DNA of 64,000 nt from Kaistella sp. GTDB taxonomy: Bacteria > Bacteroidota > Bacteroidia > Flavobacteriales > Weeksellaceae. The notes under the pieces were generated by a model. The model saw nothing but the letters and a program-made list of their open reading frames with translations. It searched no databases and had not been told where the DNA came from. Location: NCBI GenBank assembly GCA_019459085.1, contig JAIBEW010000017.1, positions 62,001-126,000 of the forward strand, given 5' to 3'. The translations under genes and the position numbers were made by a program. Numbering within the stretch: the stretch's first letter is position 1; each line of letters opens with the position of its first letter. This document shows positions 9,912-17,585 of the stretch, one piece after another.

Positions 9912-10457
9912 TTAAGCAGATTTACCAGCTTTACGTCTAACAATTTCTCCAACGAATCTAACCCCTTTTCCTTTGTACGGTTCAGGTTTTCTGAAAGATC
10001 TGATCTTTGCAGCCACCATTCCCAAAAGTTGTTTGTCGAAAGAAGATAAGGTAATGATTGGGTTTTTACCTTTTTCAGTCAATGTTTCTACTGTGATTTC
10101 TTTTGGAAGATCCAGTACAATACCGTGAGAGAATCCTAAAGCCAATTCAAGTCTGTTGCCCTGGTTTGATGCTCTGTATCCTACTCCTACAAGTTCAAGT
10201 TGTTTGGTCCACCCGGTGGCGGTTCCTTGAATCATGTTATTGATTAACGCTCTGTAAAGACCGTGTAATGCTTTATGTTGTTTTGATTCGGAAGGTCTAT
10301 CGAAAGTAAGTATTCCGTCTTCCTGTTTTAGAGTGATTCCGTCGCTAATTTGCTGTGTAAGTTCTCCTTTCGGGCCTTTCACGGTTACCAAACCTTCTTT
10401 TTCGGTTACGGTAATGTTAGCAGGAATTTCTATAATTGATTTACCAATTCTTGACAT
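9912..10457 (-). CDS. rplF: Ribosomal protein uL6
   Basis: Large-subunit protein at the base of the stalk near the sarcin-ricin loop. 181 residues made of two similar alpha/beta domains: the first begins [18 protein letters not shown], the second includes [19 protein letters not shown]. The C-terminal signature [25 protein letters not shown] is conserved. It lies between rpsH (17 bp) and rplR (17 bp). Confidence 0.98.
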   Translation of the reverse strand: MSRIGKSIIEIPANITVTEKEGLVTVKGPKGELTQQISDGITLKQEDGILTFDRPSESKQHKALHGLYRALINNMIQGTATGWTKQLELVGVGYRASNQGNRLELALGFSHGIVLDLPKEITVETLTEKGKNPIITLSSFDKQLLGMVAAKIRSFRKPEPYKGKGVRFVGEIVRRKAGKSA

Positions 10458-10474
10458 TTTCCTATAATTAAAAA

Positions 10475-10873
10475 TTAATAAACATAGCAGATTACTTCTC
10501 CACCAACTTTTTCTTGTCTGGCTTTTTTATCAGTCATTACTCCTCTTGAAGTTGAGATAATAGCCACTCCCAAACCGTTCAGTACTCTAGGCAGGTCACC
10601 TGAACCTTTGTACTGTCTCAAACCTGGTCTTGAAGCACGCTGAATGCTTTTAATAGCCGGTTTGCTGGTTTGTTTGTCATACTTTAAAGCGATTTTGATA
10701 TTTCCCTGAACGGCGTGATCTTCGAACTTGAAGTTCAAAATATACCCCTGATCAAACAAAATTTTCGTAATCTCCTTTTTGATTTTCGATGCAGGAATGT
10801 CCACCACTTTGTGGCCTGCGCTTTGAGCGTTCCTTACTCTGGTTAGGAAATCTGAAATTGGATCTGTTACCAT
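10475..10873 (-). CDS. rpsH: Ribosomal protein uS8
   Basis: Primary 16S rRNA binder in the central domain. 132 residues, starting MVTDPISDFLTRVRNAQSAGH and ending with the conserved VLNGLGVAIISTSRGVMTDKKARQEKVGGEVICYVY. In E. coli S8 is the autogenous repressor of the spc operon, but no equivalent leader site was identified here. A 148-bp gap to the upstream rpsN contains a facing heptamer array. Confidence 0.98.
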   Translation of the reverse strand: MVTDPISDFLTRVRNAQSAGHKVVDIPASKIKKEITKILFDQGYILNFKFEDHAVQGNIKIALKYDKQTSKPAIKSIQRASRPGLRQYKGSGDLPRVLNGLGVAIISTSRGVMTDKKARQEKVGGEVICYVY

Positions 10874-10916
10874 TTTTCTTTTTTGTTGTTATTGGTTAAT
10901 GATAATCAGTTTTGAG

Positions 10917-10988
10917 AGATTTCAGATGTCAGATCTCAGATTTCAGACTAAATAAGGTGTGTTGTCTGGAATCTGATATCTGTTGTCT
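10917..10988. repeat. Facing heptamer arrays between rpsN and rpsH
   Basis: Left array: AGATTTC, AGATGTC, AGATCTC, AGATTTC, then AGAC (10917-10948), so AGATnTC repeats exactly in 7-bp steps. After a 15-bp spacer the right array GTCT, GGAATCT, GATATCT, GTTGTCT (10964-10988) complements to AGACAAC, AGATATC, AGATTCC, AGAC. The arms form an imperfect hairpin closed by AGAC/GTCT. It occupies the middle of the largest gap in the spc part of the cluster. Confidence 0.75.
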
Positions 10989-11021
10989 AATCAACTTGAT
11001 TATCTCGATTGTTCTAAATTG

Positions 11022-11291
11022 TTACCAACTTGCTTTTTTAACACCCGGGATAAGACCTTTGTTGGCCATTTCTCTGAAGGTAACTCTCGAAAGTCCGAAA
11101 GTTCTCATGTATCCTCTAGGTCTTCCTGTTAATTTACATCTGTTGTGTAATCTTACAGGTGAAGCATCTTTAGGCAATAGCTGCAATCCTGCGTAATCTC
11201 CGGCTTCTTTCAAAGCTTTTCTTTTCTCAGCATATTTTGCTACTGTAGCTTCTCTTTTGCGCTCACGCGCTTTCATTGATTCTTTAGCCAT
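11022..11291 (-). CDS. rpsN: Ribosomal protein uS14, long zinc-free form
   Basis: 89 residues, the long form without the CxxC zinc-binding pairs. A basic N-terminal half ([20 protein letters not shown]) is followed by [43 protein letters not shown], the family core with only one Cys. Together with the Cys-poor bL36 it suggests ribosomes that need little zinc. It starts 3 bp after the rplE stop. Confidence 0.97.
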   Translation of the reverse strand: MAKESMKARERKREATVAKYAEKRKALKEAGDYAGLQLLPKDASPVRLHNRCKLTGRPRGYMRTFGLSRVTFREMANKGLIPGVKKASW

Positions 11292-11294
11292 CTT

Positions 11295-11846
11295 TTAGTT
11301 CTTTTTGAAAGGTAAACCGAAGTGCGTTAATAATGATTTTGCTTCTTTATCTGTTTTCGCAGAAGTTACGAAAGTAATGTCCATCCCCTGGATTTTCTTT
11401 ACTTTGTCGATTACGATTTCAGGGAAAATGATTTGCTCAGTGATTCCTAAATTGTAATTTCCTCTTCCGTCGAAACCGTCAGCTTTGATACCGTTGAAAT
11501 CTCTGATTCGCGGTAAAGCTGAAGAAGTAAGTCTGTCTAAGAACTCATACATTTGTGTAGCTCTTAAAGTCACTCTTGCTCCAACAGGCATTCCTTTTCT
11601 CAGTTTGAAAGCGGCCTCATCTTTTTTGGAGATGGTACCTACTGCTTTTTGACCGGTGATTGCGGTTAGTTCTTCAACTGCATAATCCACAATTTTTTTA
11701 TCGGCTGTAGCAGCTCCTAAACCTTGTGAAATAACGATTTTCTGCAATTTAGGCACCTGCATAACAGATTTGTACCCAAATTCTTCCATCATCGCAGGAA
11801 TAATCTGTTCGTTATATATTTTCTTTGGTCTTACTATATATTCCAT
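11295..11846 (-). CDS. rplE: Ribosomal protein uL5
   Basis: 5S rRNA-binding protein of the central protuberance, contacting P-site tRNA. 183 residues with family motifs [67 protein letters not shown] and the terminal [12 protein letters not shown]. The gap to rplX is 11 bp and to rpsN 3 bp, as expected for an uninterrupted operon. Confidence 0.98.
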   Translation of the reverse strand: MEYIVRPKKIYNEQIIPAMMEEFGYKSVMQVPKLQKIVISQGLGAATADKKIVDYAVEELTAITGQKAVGTISKKDEAAFKLRKGMPVGARVTLRATQMYEFLDRLTSSALPRIRDFNGIKADGFDGRGNYNLGITEQIIFPEIVIDKVKKIQGMDITFVTSAKTDKEAKSLLTHFGLPFKKN

Positions 11847-11857
11847 CGTCTTTTTAA

Positions 11858-12184
11858 TTATAAAGTTTCACCGGTTGATTTGGCAACTCTCACTTTTTTA
11901 TCACCTTCCGTTTTACTTCCTGTTTTGGTTGCTTTACCGTCTTTATCGATAAGCATAACATTGGAAATATGGATAGATGCTTCTTTCTCTACAATTCCGC
12001 CCTGTGGGTTTCCTGCTGAAGGTTTGGTATGTTTTTTAACGATATTCAATCCTGCAACAATTACTCTGGCGTCTTTGCCTTCTTTTCTGATCACTTCAAT
12101 AACTTCACCTTTCTTCCCTTTAATTTCTTTCTTTCCGGTAGTGATGATGACGTTATCTCCTCTTTTGATTTTTAACTTTGACAT
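11858..12184 (-). CDS. rplX: Ribosomal protein uL24
   Basis: Assembly initiator of the large subunit. 108 residues with the KOW motif near the N terminus ([27 protein letters not shown]), the [36 protein letters not shown] segment, and a basic C-terminal end ([11 protein letters not shown]). It is 18 bp downstream of rplN and 11 bp upstream of rplE. Confidence 0.98.
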   Translation of the reverse strand: MSKLKIKRGDNVIITTGKKEIKGKKGEVIEVIRKEGKDARVIVAGLNIVKKHTKPSAGNPQGGIVEKEASIHISNVMLIDKDGKATKTGSKTEGDKKVRVAKSTGETL

Positions 12185-12202
12185 TTTCTGTAAATTTTAA
12201 AA

Positions 12203-12571
12203 TTAAAGTACTTCAGGAGCTAATGAAATGACTTTCATATATTCTTTATCTCTCAGTTCACGGGCAACGGGTCCGAAAACACGTGTTCCTCTCATTTCGC
12301 CGGCTGCATTCAGAAGAACACAAGCATTATCGTCGAATTTGATGTATGAACCGTCTTTTCTGCGGACAGCTTTTTTGGTTCTTACAACAACTGCTTTAGA
12401 AACAGTTCCTTTTTTAGCGGTTCCCTGTGGCGTAGAATCTTTGATAGTCACTACGATTTTATCACCAACTGAAGCATATCTTCTTCTGGTTCCTCCCAGA
12501 ACTCTGATCACAAGTACTTCTTTGGCACCTGTGTTATCAGCAACTTTTAATCTTGATTCGGTTTGTAACAT
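12203..12571 (-). CDS. rplN: Ribosomal protein uL14
   Basis: Large-subunit interface protein. 122 residues, starting [27 protein letters not shown] and ending [17 protein letters not shown]. The [10 protein letters not shown] motif is intact. Its start codon overlaps the stop codon of rpsQ by one base (position 12571), a TAATG-type junction that favours translational coupling. Confidence 0.98.
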   Translation of the reverse strand: MLQTESRLKVADNTGAKEVLVIRVLGGTRRRYASVGDKIVVTIKDSTPQGTAKKGTVSKAVVVRTKKAVRRKDGSYIKFDDNACVLLNAAGEMRGTRVFGPVARELRDKEYMKVISLAPEVL

Positions 12572-12825
12572 TACTTAGCTTTTTCAATGATTCGTACTAA
12601 TCTCCATCTTTTACTTTTACTTAAAGGTCTTGTTTCAGTAATTAAAACTGTATCGCCTTCAGTACACTCGTTGTTCTCGTCGTGTGCGGTATATTTTTTC
12701 GTCTTCAAAACGAATTTACCGTACATTGGGTGTTTTACTCTGGTAGTTTCACTTACAACAATGGTCTTTTCCATTTTATTGCTGGAAACAATTCCGATTC
12801 TTTCTTTTCTTAAATTTCTATCCAT
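12571..12825 (-). CDS. rpsQ: Ribosomal protein uS17
   Basis: Early-assembling small-subunit protein with an OB fold. 84 residues: [40 protein letters not shown], then [22 protein letters not shown], all diagnostic. It overlaps rplN by one base and is separated from rpmC by 15 bp. Confidence 0.98.
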   Translation of the reverse strand: MDRNLRKERIGIVSSNKMEKTIVVSETTRVKHPMYGKFVLKTKKYTAHDENNECTEGDTVLITETRPLSKSKRWRLVRIIEKAK

Positions 12826-12840
12826 GATAAAATGAAATTC

Positions 12841-13029
12841 TTATTGTTGTTTTAGTGTTAATTCAGTTTCAAGTCTTGCGATTGTTTTTCTCAAGTCTTT
12901 GATCTGAATAGGATTTTCAATCGGGCTGATTCTGTGAGACAATTTCAGTTTATTGAAATCTGCCTTTACTTCAGCTAATTTGTTTTGGATATCTCCTGCG
13001 CTTAGATTTTTGATGTCAGCTTTTTTCAT
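12841..13029 (-). CDS. rpmC: Ribosomal protein uL29
   Basis: Small protein at the tunnel exit that helps dock signal recognition particle and trigger factor. 62 residues forming two predicted helices: MKKADIKNLSAGDIQNKLAEVKADF and IQIKDLRKTIARLETELTLKQQ, with the KLSHRISPIENP turn between them. It lies 11 bp downstream of rplP. Confidence 0.97.
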   Translation of the reverse strand: MKKADIKNLSAGDIQNKLAEVKADFNKLKLSHRISPIENPIQIKDLRKTIARLETELTLKQQ

Positions 13030-13040
13030 AATAATTAAGA

Positions 13041-13466
13041 TTATTGAGGTTGAACAAAATCGTTAGCGACTACAAATTTCGTCGTTACAGGAAGTTTCTG
13101 AGCAGCAAGACGCAATGCTTCTTTTGCTACTTCGTACGGTACCCCTCCTACTTCAAACAATATTTTACCAGGTTTCACTACGGACACCCAATATTCCACG
13201 GCACCTTTACCTTTCCCCATCCTTACTTCGGCTGGTTTCTTGGTAATCGGTTTATCCGGAAATACTTTGATCCATAACTGACCTTCTCTTTTCATATATC
13301 TTGTCGCAGCAATACGCGCTGCTTCAATTTGTCTTGCAGTGATCCAAGCGCCTTCATTGGCTTTGATCCCGAAAGTTCCGTAAGCGAGTTGATTCCCTCT
13401 TTGGGCAATCCCCTTCATCTTCATCTTATGAACTTTACGGAATTTGGTTCTTTTTGGTTGTAACAT
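13041..13466 (-). CDS. rplP: Ribosomal protein uL16
   Basis: Large-subunit protein near the A-site tRNA elbow and peptidyl transferase centre. 141 residues with [19 protein letters not shown], the [44 protein letters not shown] stretch and the [18 protein letters not shown] helix. The 110-bp gap to upstream rpsC holds a facing heptamer array starting 13 bp before this ATG. Confidence 0.98.
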   Translation of the reverse strand: MLQPKRTKFRKVHKMKMKGIAQRGNQLAYGTFGIKANEGAWITARQIEAARIAATRYMKREGQLWIKVFPDKPITKKPAEVRMGKGKGAVEYWVSVVKPGKILFEVGGVPYEVAKEALRLAAQKLPVTTKFVVANDFVQPQ

Positions 13467-13478
13467 AATTAATTGTGG

Positions 13479-13568
13479 TTAGATGTTAGATGTTAGATGT
13501 TAGATGAAATTTAAATCAGTTCTTGTAACGGAAGATCTCATTTCTAATTTCTATCTCCTAACTTCCAA
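13479..13568. repeat. Facing heptamer arrays between rpsC and rplP
   Basis: Left array: four exact TTAGATG units (13479-13506). Right array in 7-bp register: GATCTCA, TTTCTAA, TTTCTAT, CTCCTAA, CTTCCAA (13534-13568), whose complements TTGGAAG, TTAGGAG, ATAGAAA, TTAGAAA, TGAGATC follow a TTAGAnn-like pattern. A 27-bp spacer separates the arms. It fills most of the gap between the two genes. Confidence 0.75.
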
Positions 13569-13576
13569 TTTTTAAA

Positions 13577-14323
13577 TTATTTTCTATCTCTTGGTCTTCT
13601 GTCTCCTCTGTCGTTACGGTCGTTGCGGTCATTTCTGTCGCCTCTTCCACCTGCAGGTGCTTTTTTCTGTTGTCCTACTAACGGGGAAAGATCTCTTCTA
13701 CCATAAACTTCACCTTTCATGATCCAAACTTTTACACCCAATTTACCGTACTGAGTAAGTGCTTCACCGATATGGTAATCGATATCTGCTCTGAAGGTTG
13801 ACAATGGGATTCTTCCGTCTTTGAAAGATTCGCTTCTTGCCATTTCCGCTCCGTTCAGTCTTCCTGAAATCTGAACTTTGATCCCTTCAGCTCCCATTCT
13901 CATGGTGCTTTGAATCGCCATTTTCACGGCTCTTCTGTAAGAAATTCTGTTTTCGATCTGTTTTGCGATGCTGTCTGCAACCAATACTGCGTCTAATTCA
14001 GGTCTTTTGATTTCGAAGATGTTGATCTGGATGTCCTTATCGGTAATCTTTTTCAGTTCTTCTTTCAATTTATCAACTTCCTGACCGCCTTTTCCGATGA
14101 TTAATCCCGGTCTGGCTGTAGTGATTGTTACTGTTACTAATTTAAGGGTTCTTTCAATATATATTTTTGAAATACCACCTTTAGATAATCTTGCTTCAAG
14201 GTATCTTCTGATTTTGTAATCTTCAGCGATTCTGTCGCCGTAGTTTTTACCACCAAACCAGTTTGAATCCCATCCTCTGATGATACCTAATCTGTTACCA
14301 ATTGGATTTGTCTTCTGTCCCAT
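13577..14323 (-). CDS. rpsC: Ribosomal protein uS3 with Arg-Asp repeat tail
   Basis: mRNA-entry-site protein of the small subunit. 248 residues: [25 protein letters not shown], the KH domain with [20 protein letters not shown] (about 65-110) and the C-terminal domain with [22 protein letters not shown]. Beyond the normal end (about 220) comes a repeated RND tail (RNDRNDRND then GDRRPRDRK), an unstructured charged extension longer than in E. coli (233 residues). It is 7 bp from rplV. Confidence 0.98.
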   Translation of the reverse strand: MGQKTNPIGNRLGIIRGWDSNWFGGKNYGDRIAEDYKIRRYLEARLSKGGISKIYIERTLKLVTVTITTARPGLIIGKGGQEVDKLKEELKKITDKDIQINIFEIKRPELDAVLVADSIAKQIENRISYRRAVKMAIQSTMRMGAEGIKVQISGRLNGAEMARSESFKDGRIPLSTFRADIDYHIGEALTQYGKLGVKVWIMKGEVYGRRDLSPLVGQQKKAPAGGRGDRNDRNDRNDRGDRRPRDRK

Positions 14324-14330
14324 ACCTTGA

Positions 14331-14732
14331 TTATTTAATGTCTTTAGTACCTAAGATTAATGTAATGTGGTTAGATCTTTTTCTGATTCTGTGACCTCTA
14401 CCTTGCGGTGCCGGTCTCAGTCTCTTCAATTGTCTTGCACTATCAACCATAATTTCTTTTACGATTAAATTTGCTTCTTCAATATCCGCACCTTCATTTT
14501 TCAACTGCCAGTTGGCCATTGCAGAAAGTAAAACTTTTTCTAACTTGTTAGAAGCGTCTTTTTTCGAAAATTTAAGGATTGCTAAAGCTTTGTCAACTTC
14601 TACTCCTCTGATGATATCAGCAACCAATCTCATCTTTCTTGGAGAAGACGGGCAATCATTATGCAACGATTTTGCCACATCCTGGTTTGCTATTTTACGT
14701 GCCAATGCACTTTCTCTTTTTCTTGATCCCAT
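14331..14732 (-). CDS. rplV: Ribosomal protein uL22
   Basis: Large-subunit protein whose beta-hairpin lines the exit tunnel. 133 residues. The N-terminal 20 residues ([20 protein letters not shown]) are a lineage-specific lead-in. The core has [21 protein letters not shown] and [13 protein letters not shown]. The tunnel hairpin [24 protein letters not shown] is intact, of macrolide-sensitive type as far as can be read. It overlaps nothing and lies 2 bp from rpsS. Confidence 0.97.
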   Translation of the reverse strand: MGSRKRESALARKIANQDVAKSLHNDCPSSPRKMRLVADIIRGVEVDKALAILKFSKKDASNKLEKVLLSAMANWQLKNEGADIEEANLIVKEIMVDSARQLKRLRPAPQGRGHRIRKRSNHITLILGTKDIK

Positions 14733-14734
14733 GA

Positions 14735-15013
14735 TTATCTACCTCCTTTATTTTTGTTACCACCGTGACCTCTGAAAGATCTTGTCGGAGAAAATTCGCC
14801 TAGCTTGTGTCCTACCATGTTTTCAGTTACATACACCGGGATAAAAGATTTCCCGTTGTGTACTGCGATAGTCTGTCCTACGAAGTCTGGAGAAATCATT
14901 GATGCTCTGGACCAAGTTTTAATTACCGTCTTTTTATTAGACTCTATATTTGCCTGAACCTTTTTATCTAAAGTATGATGAATGAAAGGTCCTTTTTTAA
15001 GTGATCTTGACAT
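14735..15013 (-). CDS. rpsS: Ribosomal protein uS19
   Basis: Small-subunit head protein that pairs with S13. 92 residues with the classic [19 protein letters not shown] start, the [44 protein letters not shown] signature and a GNKNKGGR end. Only 2 bp lie between it and each of rplB and rplV, so translation is probably coupled. Confidence 0.98.
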   Translation of the reverse strand: MSRSLKKGPFIHHTLDKKVQANIESNKKTVIKTWSRASMISPDFVGQTIAVHNGKSFIPVYVTENMVGHKLGEFSPTRSFRGHGGNKNKGGR

Positions 15014-15015
15014 AA

Positions 15016-15837
15016 TTATTTTCTTTTAGATATAATAAATCGGTTAGACGCTTTGTTTTTCTTTCTTGTTTTGTATCCTTTTGCAGGCATACCGTTTCTT
15101 GATCTTGGATGACCTCCGGAAGACTTACCTTCACCACCACCCATCGGGTGATCTACAGGGTTCATTACTACCGGTCTTGTTCTAGGTCTTCTGCCCAACC
15201 ATCTGCTTCTACCTGCTTTACCTGAAACGGTAAGCTGGTGATCTGAGTTGGAAACAGATCCGATCATTGCCATACATTCAATAAGGATCATTCTAGATTC
15301 TCCTGAAGGAAGTTTAATGATGGCGTATTTACCGTCTCTGGAAGTGAGCTGTGCGGATGATCCTGCACTTCTTGCCATAATGGCACCTTGACCAGGTCTC
15401 AGTTCGATACATGAAATAACAGTTCCCAAAGGAATGTTTTTCAGTTTCATTGCATTCCCAACATTTGGTTCTGCAGTTTCCGAAGAAATCACTTTCTGGT
15501 CTACTTTAATACCGTTTGGAGCGATGATGTATCTCTTCTCTCCGTCTGTATATTCCAATAGAGCGATAAAAGCGGTTCTGTTCGGATCATACTCTACAGT
15601 TTTTACCGTTGCTTCAACATCGAATATATTTCTTTTGAAGTCGATATTTCTGTATTTTTGTTTGTGTCCACCTCCGGTGTAACGCATGGTCATTTTACCA
15701 GTATTGTTACGACCACCTGACTTACTAATACCAACGGTTAGAGACTTCTCTGGTTTGTTGGTAGTAATTTCCTCAAAGTTGTTTACAACTCTGAATCTCT
15801 GTCCCGGGGTGATAGGTTTTAATTTTCTAACAGACAT
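15016..15837 (-). CDS. rplB: Ribosomal protein uL2
   Basis: Needed for subunit joining and peptidyl transferase activity. 273 residues: an OB-fold (about 70-125) and an SH3-like domain (about 130-195) with [19 protein letters not shown], then the conserved [22 protein letters not shown] segment holding the His implicated in peptidyl transfer. The end [11 protein letters not shown] is standard. It lies 16 bp downstream of rplW. Confidence 0.98.
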   Translation of the reverse strand: MSVRKLKPITPGQRFRVVNNFEEITTNKPEKSLTVGISKSGGRNNTGKMTMRYTGGGHKQKYRNIDFKRNIFDVEATVKTVEYDPNRTAFIALLEYTDGEKRYIIAPNGIKVDQKVISSETAEPNVGNAMKLKNIPLGTVISCIELRPGQGAIMARSAGSSAQLTSRDGKYAIIKLPSGESRMILIECMAMIGSVSNSDHQLTVSGKAGRSRWLGRRPRTRPVVMNPVDHPMGGGEGKSSGGHPRSRNGMPAKGYKTRKKNKASNRFIISKRK

Positions 15838-15853
15838 TACTATTGATATTTAA

Positions 15854-16144
15854 TTAATTCGTTGCAAAAATATCAATCACTTCACCTTCAGCAAGTGAAA
15901 CGACTGCTTTTTTCAATTTGTTGGTTTTCCCAACCTGTAATCCTTTTTTGGTGTGTTTCGATGAAACTTTAGGAGCGTAAATCATTGTTCTTACGTCTGC
16001 TACTTTTACACCGTAAGCAACTTCAACCGCTTTTTTAATCTGGATTTTATTCGCTTTAGTATTCACTAAAAAAGAATAAGCACCTCTTAAATCGGTAAGA
16101 TAGTTGGCTTTTTCTGAAATGATGGGTTTAATAATAATCGACAT
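15854..16144 (-). CDS. rplW: Ribosomal protein uL23
   Basis: Tunnel-exit protein that docks trigger factor and SRP. 96 residues with IIIKPIISEKANYLTDLRGAYSFLV, the NKIQIKKAVEVAYGVKVADVRTM motif and the short C-terminal strand. It starts 3 bp after the rplD stop codon. Confidence 0.97.
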   Translation of the reverse strand: MSIIIKPIISEKANYLTDLRGAYSFLVNTKANKIQIKKAVEVAYGVKVADVRTMIYAPKVSSKHTKKGLQVGKTNKLKKAVVSLAEGEVIDIFATN

Positions 16145-16147
16145 GAT

Positions 16148-16777
16148 TTATTTTCTTAAGTTTTCCTGAAATTTTTCGATAGCACCTTCTAAAAATACAA
16201 TCTCACCTGCATGTACCAAGTCATAAGAACTGATCTCGTTATAAGTCAACACTTTAGTTTTTGGTAAATTTCTTGAGGACAGATATACGTTTTTATTAGC
16301 TTCCGGAAGAATGTAAAGGGATTTTTTGCCTTCGAATCCTAAGGTATTGTTCAGTGTAATAAAATCTTTGGTTTTAGGAGCATCAAAATTGAATGCTTCC
16401 AGAACTTTAATTGAATTGTCTCTCATTTTCTGAGAAAGTACTGATTTTTTTGCTAATCTTTTCAAAGCTTTGTTCAGTTTGAAACGGTAGTCTCTTGGTT
16501 TTGGACCAAAAACTCTACCTCCACCTCTGAAGGTTGGCGACTTGATATCACCATATCTTGCAGAACCTGAACCTTTCTGTTTTTTCAACTTTTTAGTTGA
16601 ACCAACGATTTCGCTTCTTTCTTTTGATTTATGTGTTCCCTGACGCTGAGCAGCAAGGAATTGTTTCACTTCTAAGTAAACCGCGTGCTGGTTAGGCTCA
16701 ATTCCAAAGATGGCTTCGTCTAACTGAACTGTTCTTCCGGTTTCTTTTCCTGATGTATTGAATACTACTAGTTCCAT
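16148..16777 (-). CDS. rplD: Ribosomal protein uL4
   Basis: Tunnel-lining large-subunit protein. 209 residues with the long RNA-penetrating loop ([51 protein letters not shown], about 47-97) and the [16 protein letters not shown] core. In E. coli L4 is the autogenous regulator of the S10 operon. Its start codon lies 10 bp inside the end of rplC in another frame, so the two genes overlap. Confidence 0.97.
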   Translation of the reverse strand: MELVVFNTSGKETGRTVQLDEAIFGIEPNQHAVYLEVKQFLAAQRQGTHKSKERSEIVGSTKKLKKQKGSGSARYGDIKSPTFRGGGRVFGPKPRDYRFKLNKALKRLAKKSVLSQKMRDNSIKVLEAFNFDAPKTKDFITLNNTLGFEGKKSLYILPEANKNVYLSSRNLPKTKVLTYNEISSYDLVHAGEIVFLEGAIEKFQENLRK

Positions 16778-17394
16778 TTTCTGATAATTACATAAGAATT
16801 TTTCGCTCCCGGAACAGCACCTTTTACTACTAAAAGATTTTGTTCTTCATCTACTCTTAACACTTGAAGGTTTGAAACGGTAACCTGCTTACCACCCATT
16901 CTACCTGCCATACGCATTCCTTTGAATACTCTTGACGGGTCGGAACCTGCACCAATGGAACCCGGGGCTCTCAATCTGTTGTGCTGTCCGTGAGTTGCCT
17001 GCATTACCCCAGCAAAGTTGTGTCTTTTTACAACCCCCTGAAAACCTTTACCTTTTGAAGTACCTGTAACGTCAACAAATTCGCCTTGTGCGAACAGATT
17101 AACTTTCACTTCATCTCCAACGCTTAATTTGTCTACAAATTCATGATAGAATTCTACCAATTTCGCTTTTGGAGCAGAACCCGCCTTTTTAAAGTGGCCG
17201 GCTAACGCTTTACCAACGTTCTTTTCACTCTTGTCATCGAAACCAAGCTGAGCAGCTTTATACCCATCTTTTTCTATGGTTCTGACCTGTAAAACCGAGC
17301 AAGGACCAGCCTGAATAACTGTACACGGCATGTTTTTGCCGTTTTCGTCAAACAGGGAAGTCATCCCGATCTTTTTACCAATAATACCTGACAT
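16768..17394 (-). CDS. rplC: Ribosomal protein uL3, first gene of the cluster here
   Basis: Early-assembling large-subunit protein reaching the peptidyl transferase centre. 208 residues: [20 protein letters not shown], the [14 protein letters not shown] and [29 protein letters not shown] motifs. In related bacteria rpsJ lies directly upstream. Here the upstream neighbour is a regulator gene, rpsJ is 23 kb away, and rplC has its own well-formed promoter 97 bp upstream. Confidence 0.98.
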   Translation of the reverse strand: MSGIIGKKIGMTSLFDENGKNMPCTVIQAGPCSVLQVRTIEKDGYKAAQLGFDDKSEKNVGKALAGHFKKAGSAPKAKLVEFYHEFVDKLSVGDEVKVNLFAQGEFVDVTGTSKGKGFQGVVKRHNFAGVMQATHGQHNRLRAPGSIGAGSDPSRVFKGMRMAGRMGGKQVTVSNLQVLRVDEEQNLLVVKGAVPGAKNSYVIIRKWN

Positions 17395-17490
17395 TATTTA
17401 TATATATTATTTAATATTCACTTTTATCAATCGAAGTTTCGGTGATTTCTATTTCTGAAATAGGCATACTTCTTCCCTAAATTGAGTGTG

Positions 17491-17520
17491 CAAATTTATA
17501 ATTATTTTTTGAACTGGCAA
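17491..17520 (-). promoter_or_regulatory. Promoter of the S10-spc-alpha cluster
   Basis: On the minus strand TTG (17518-17520), a 19-bp spacer and TAAATTTG (17491-17498) match the Bacteroidota TTG-N19-TAnnTTTG promoter. The -7 box ends 96 bp before the rplC ATG, leaving a leader long enough to hold a regulatory structure. It is the only promoter of this quality seen upstream of the 14-kb cluster. Confidence 0.75.
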
Positions 17521-17585
17521 ATAGTAAGTTGTTATTTTTTAGGATATTATTCTAATTTCTTTTGCAATGAAATTTCTGCGGGGAT

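Noticed and set aside
3138-13568. Short repeats as CRISPR arrays
   Set aside because: The units are 7 bp with no spacers between them and no cas genes nearby, so these are tandem or facing arrays, not CRISPR.
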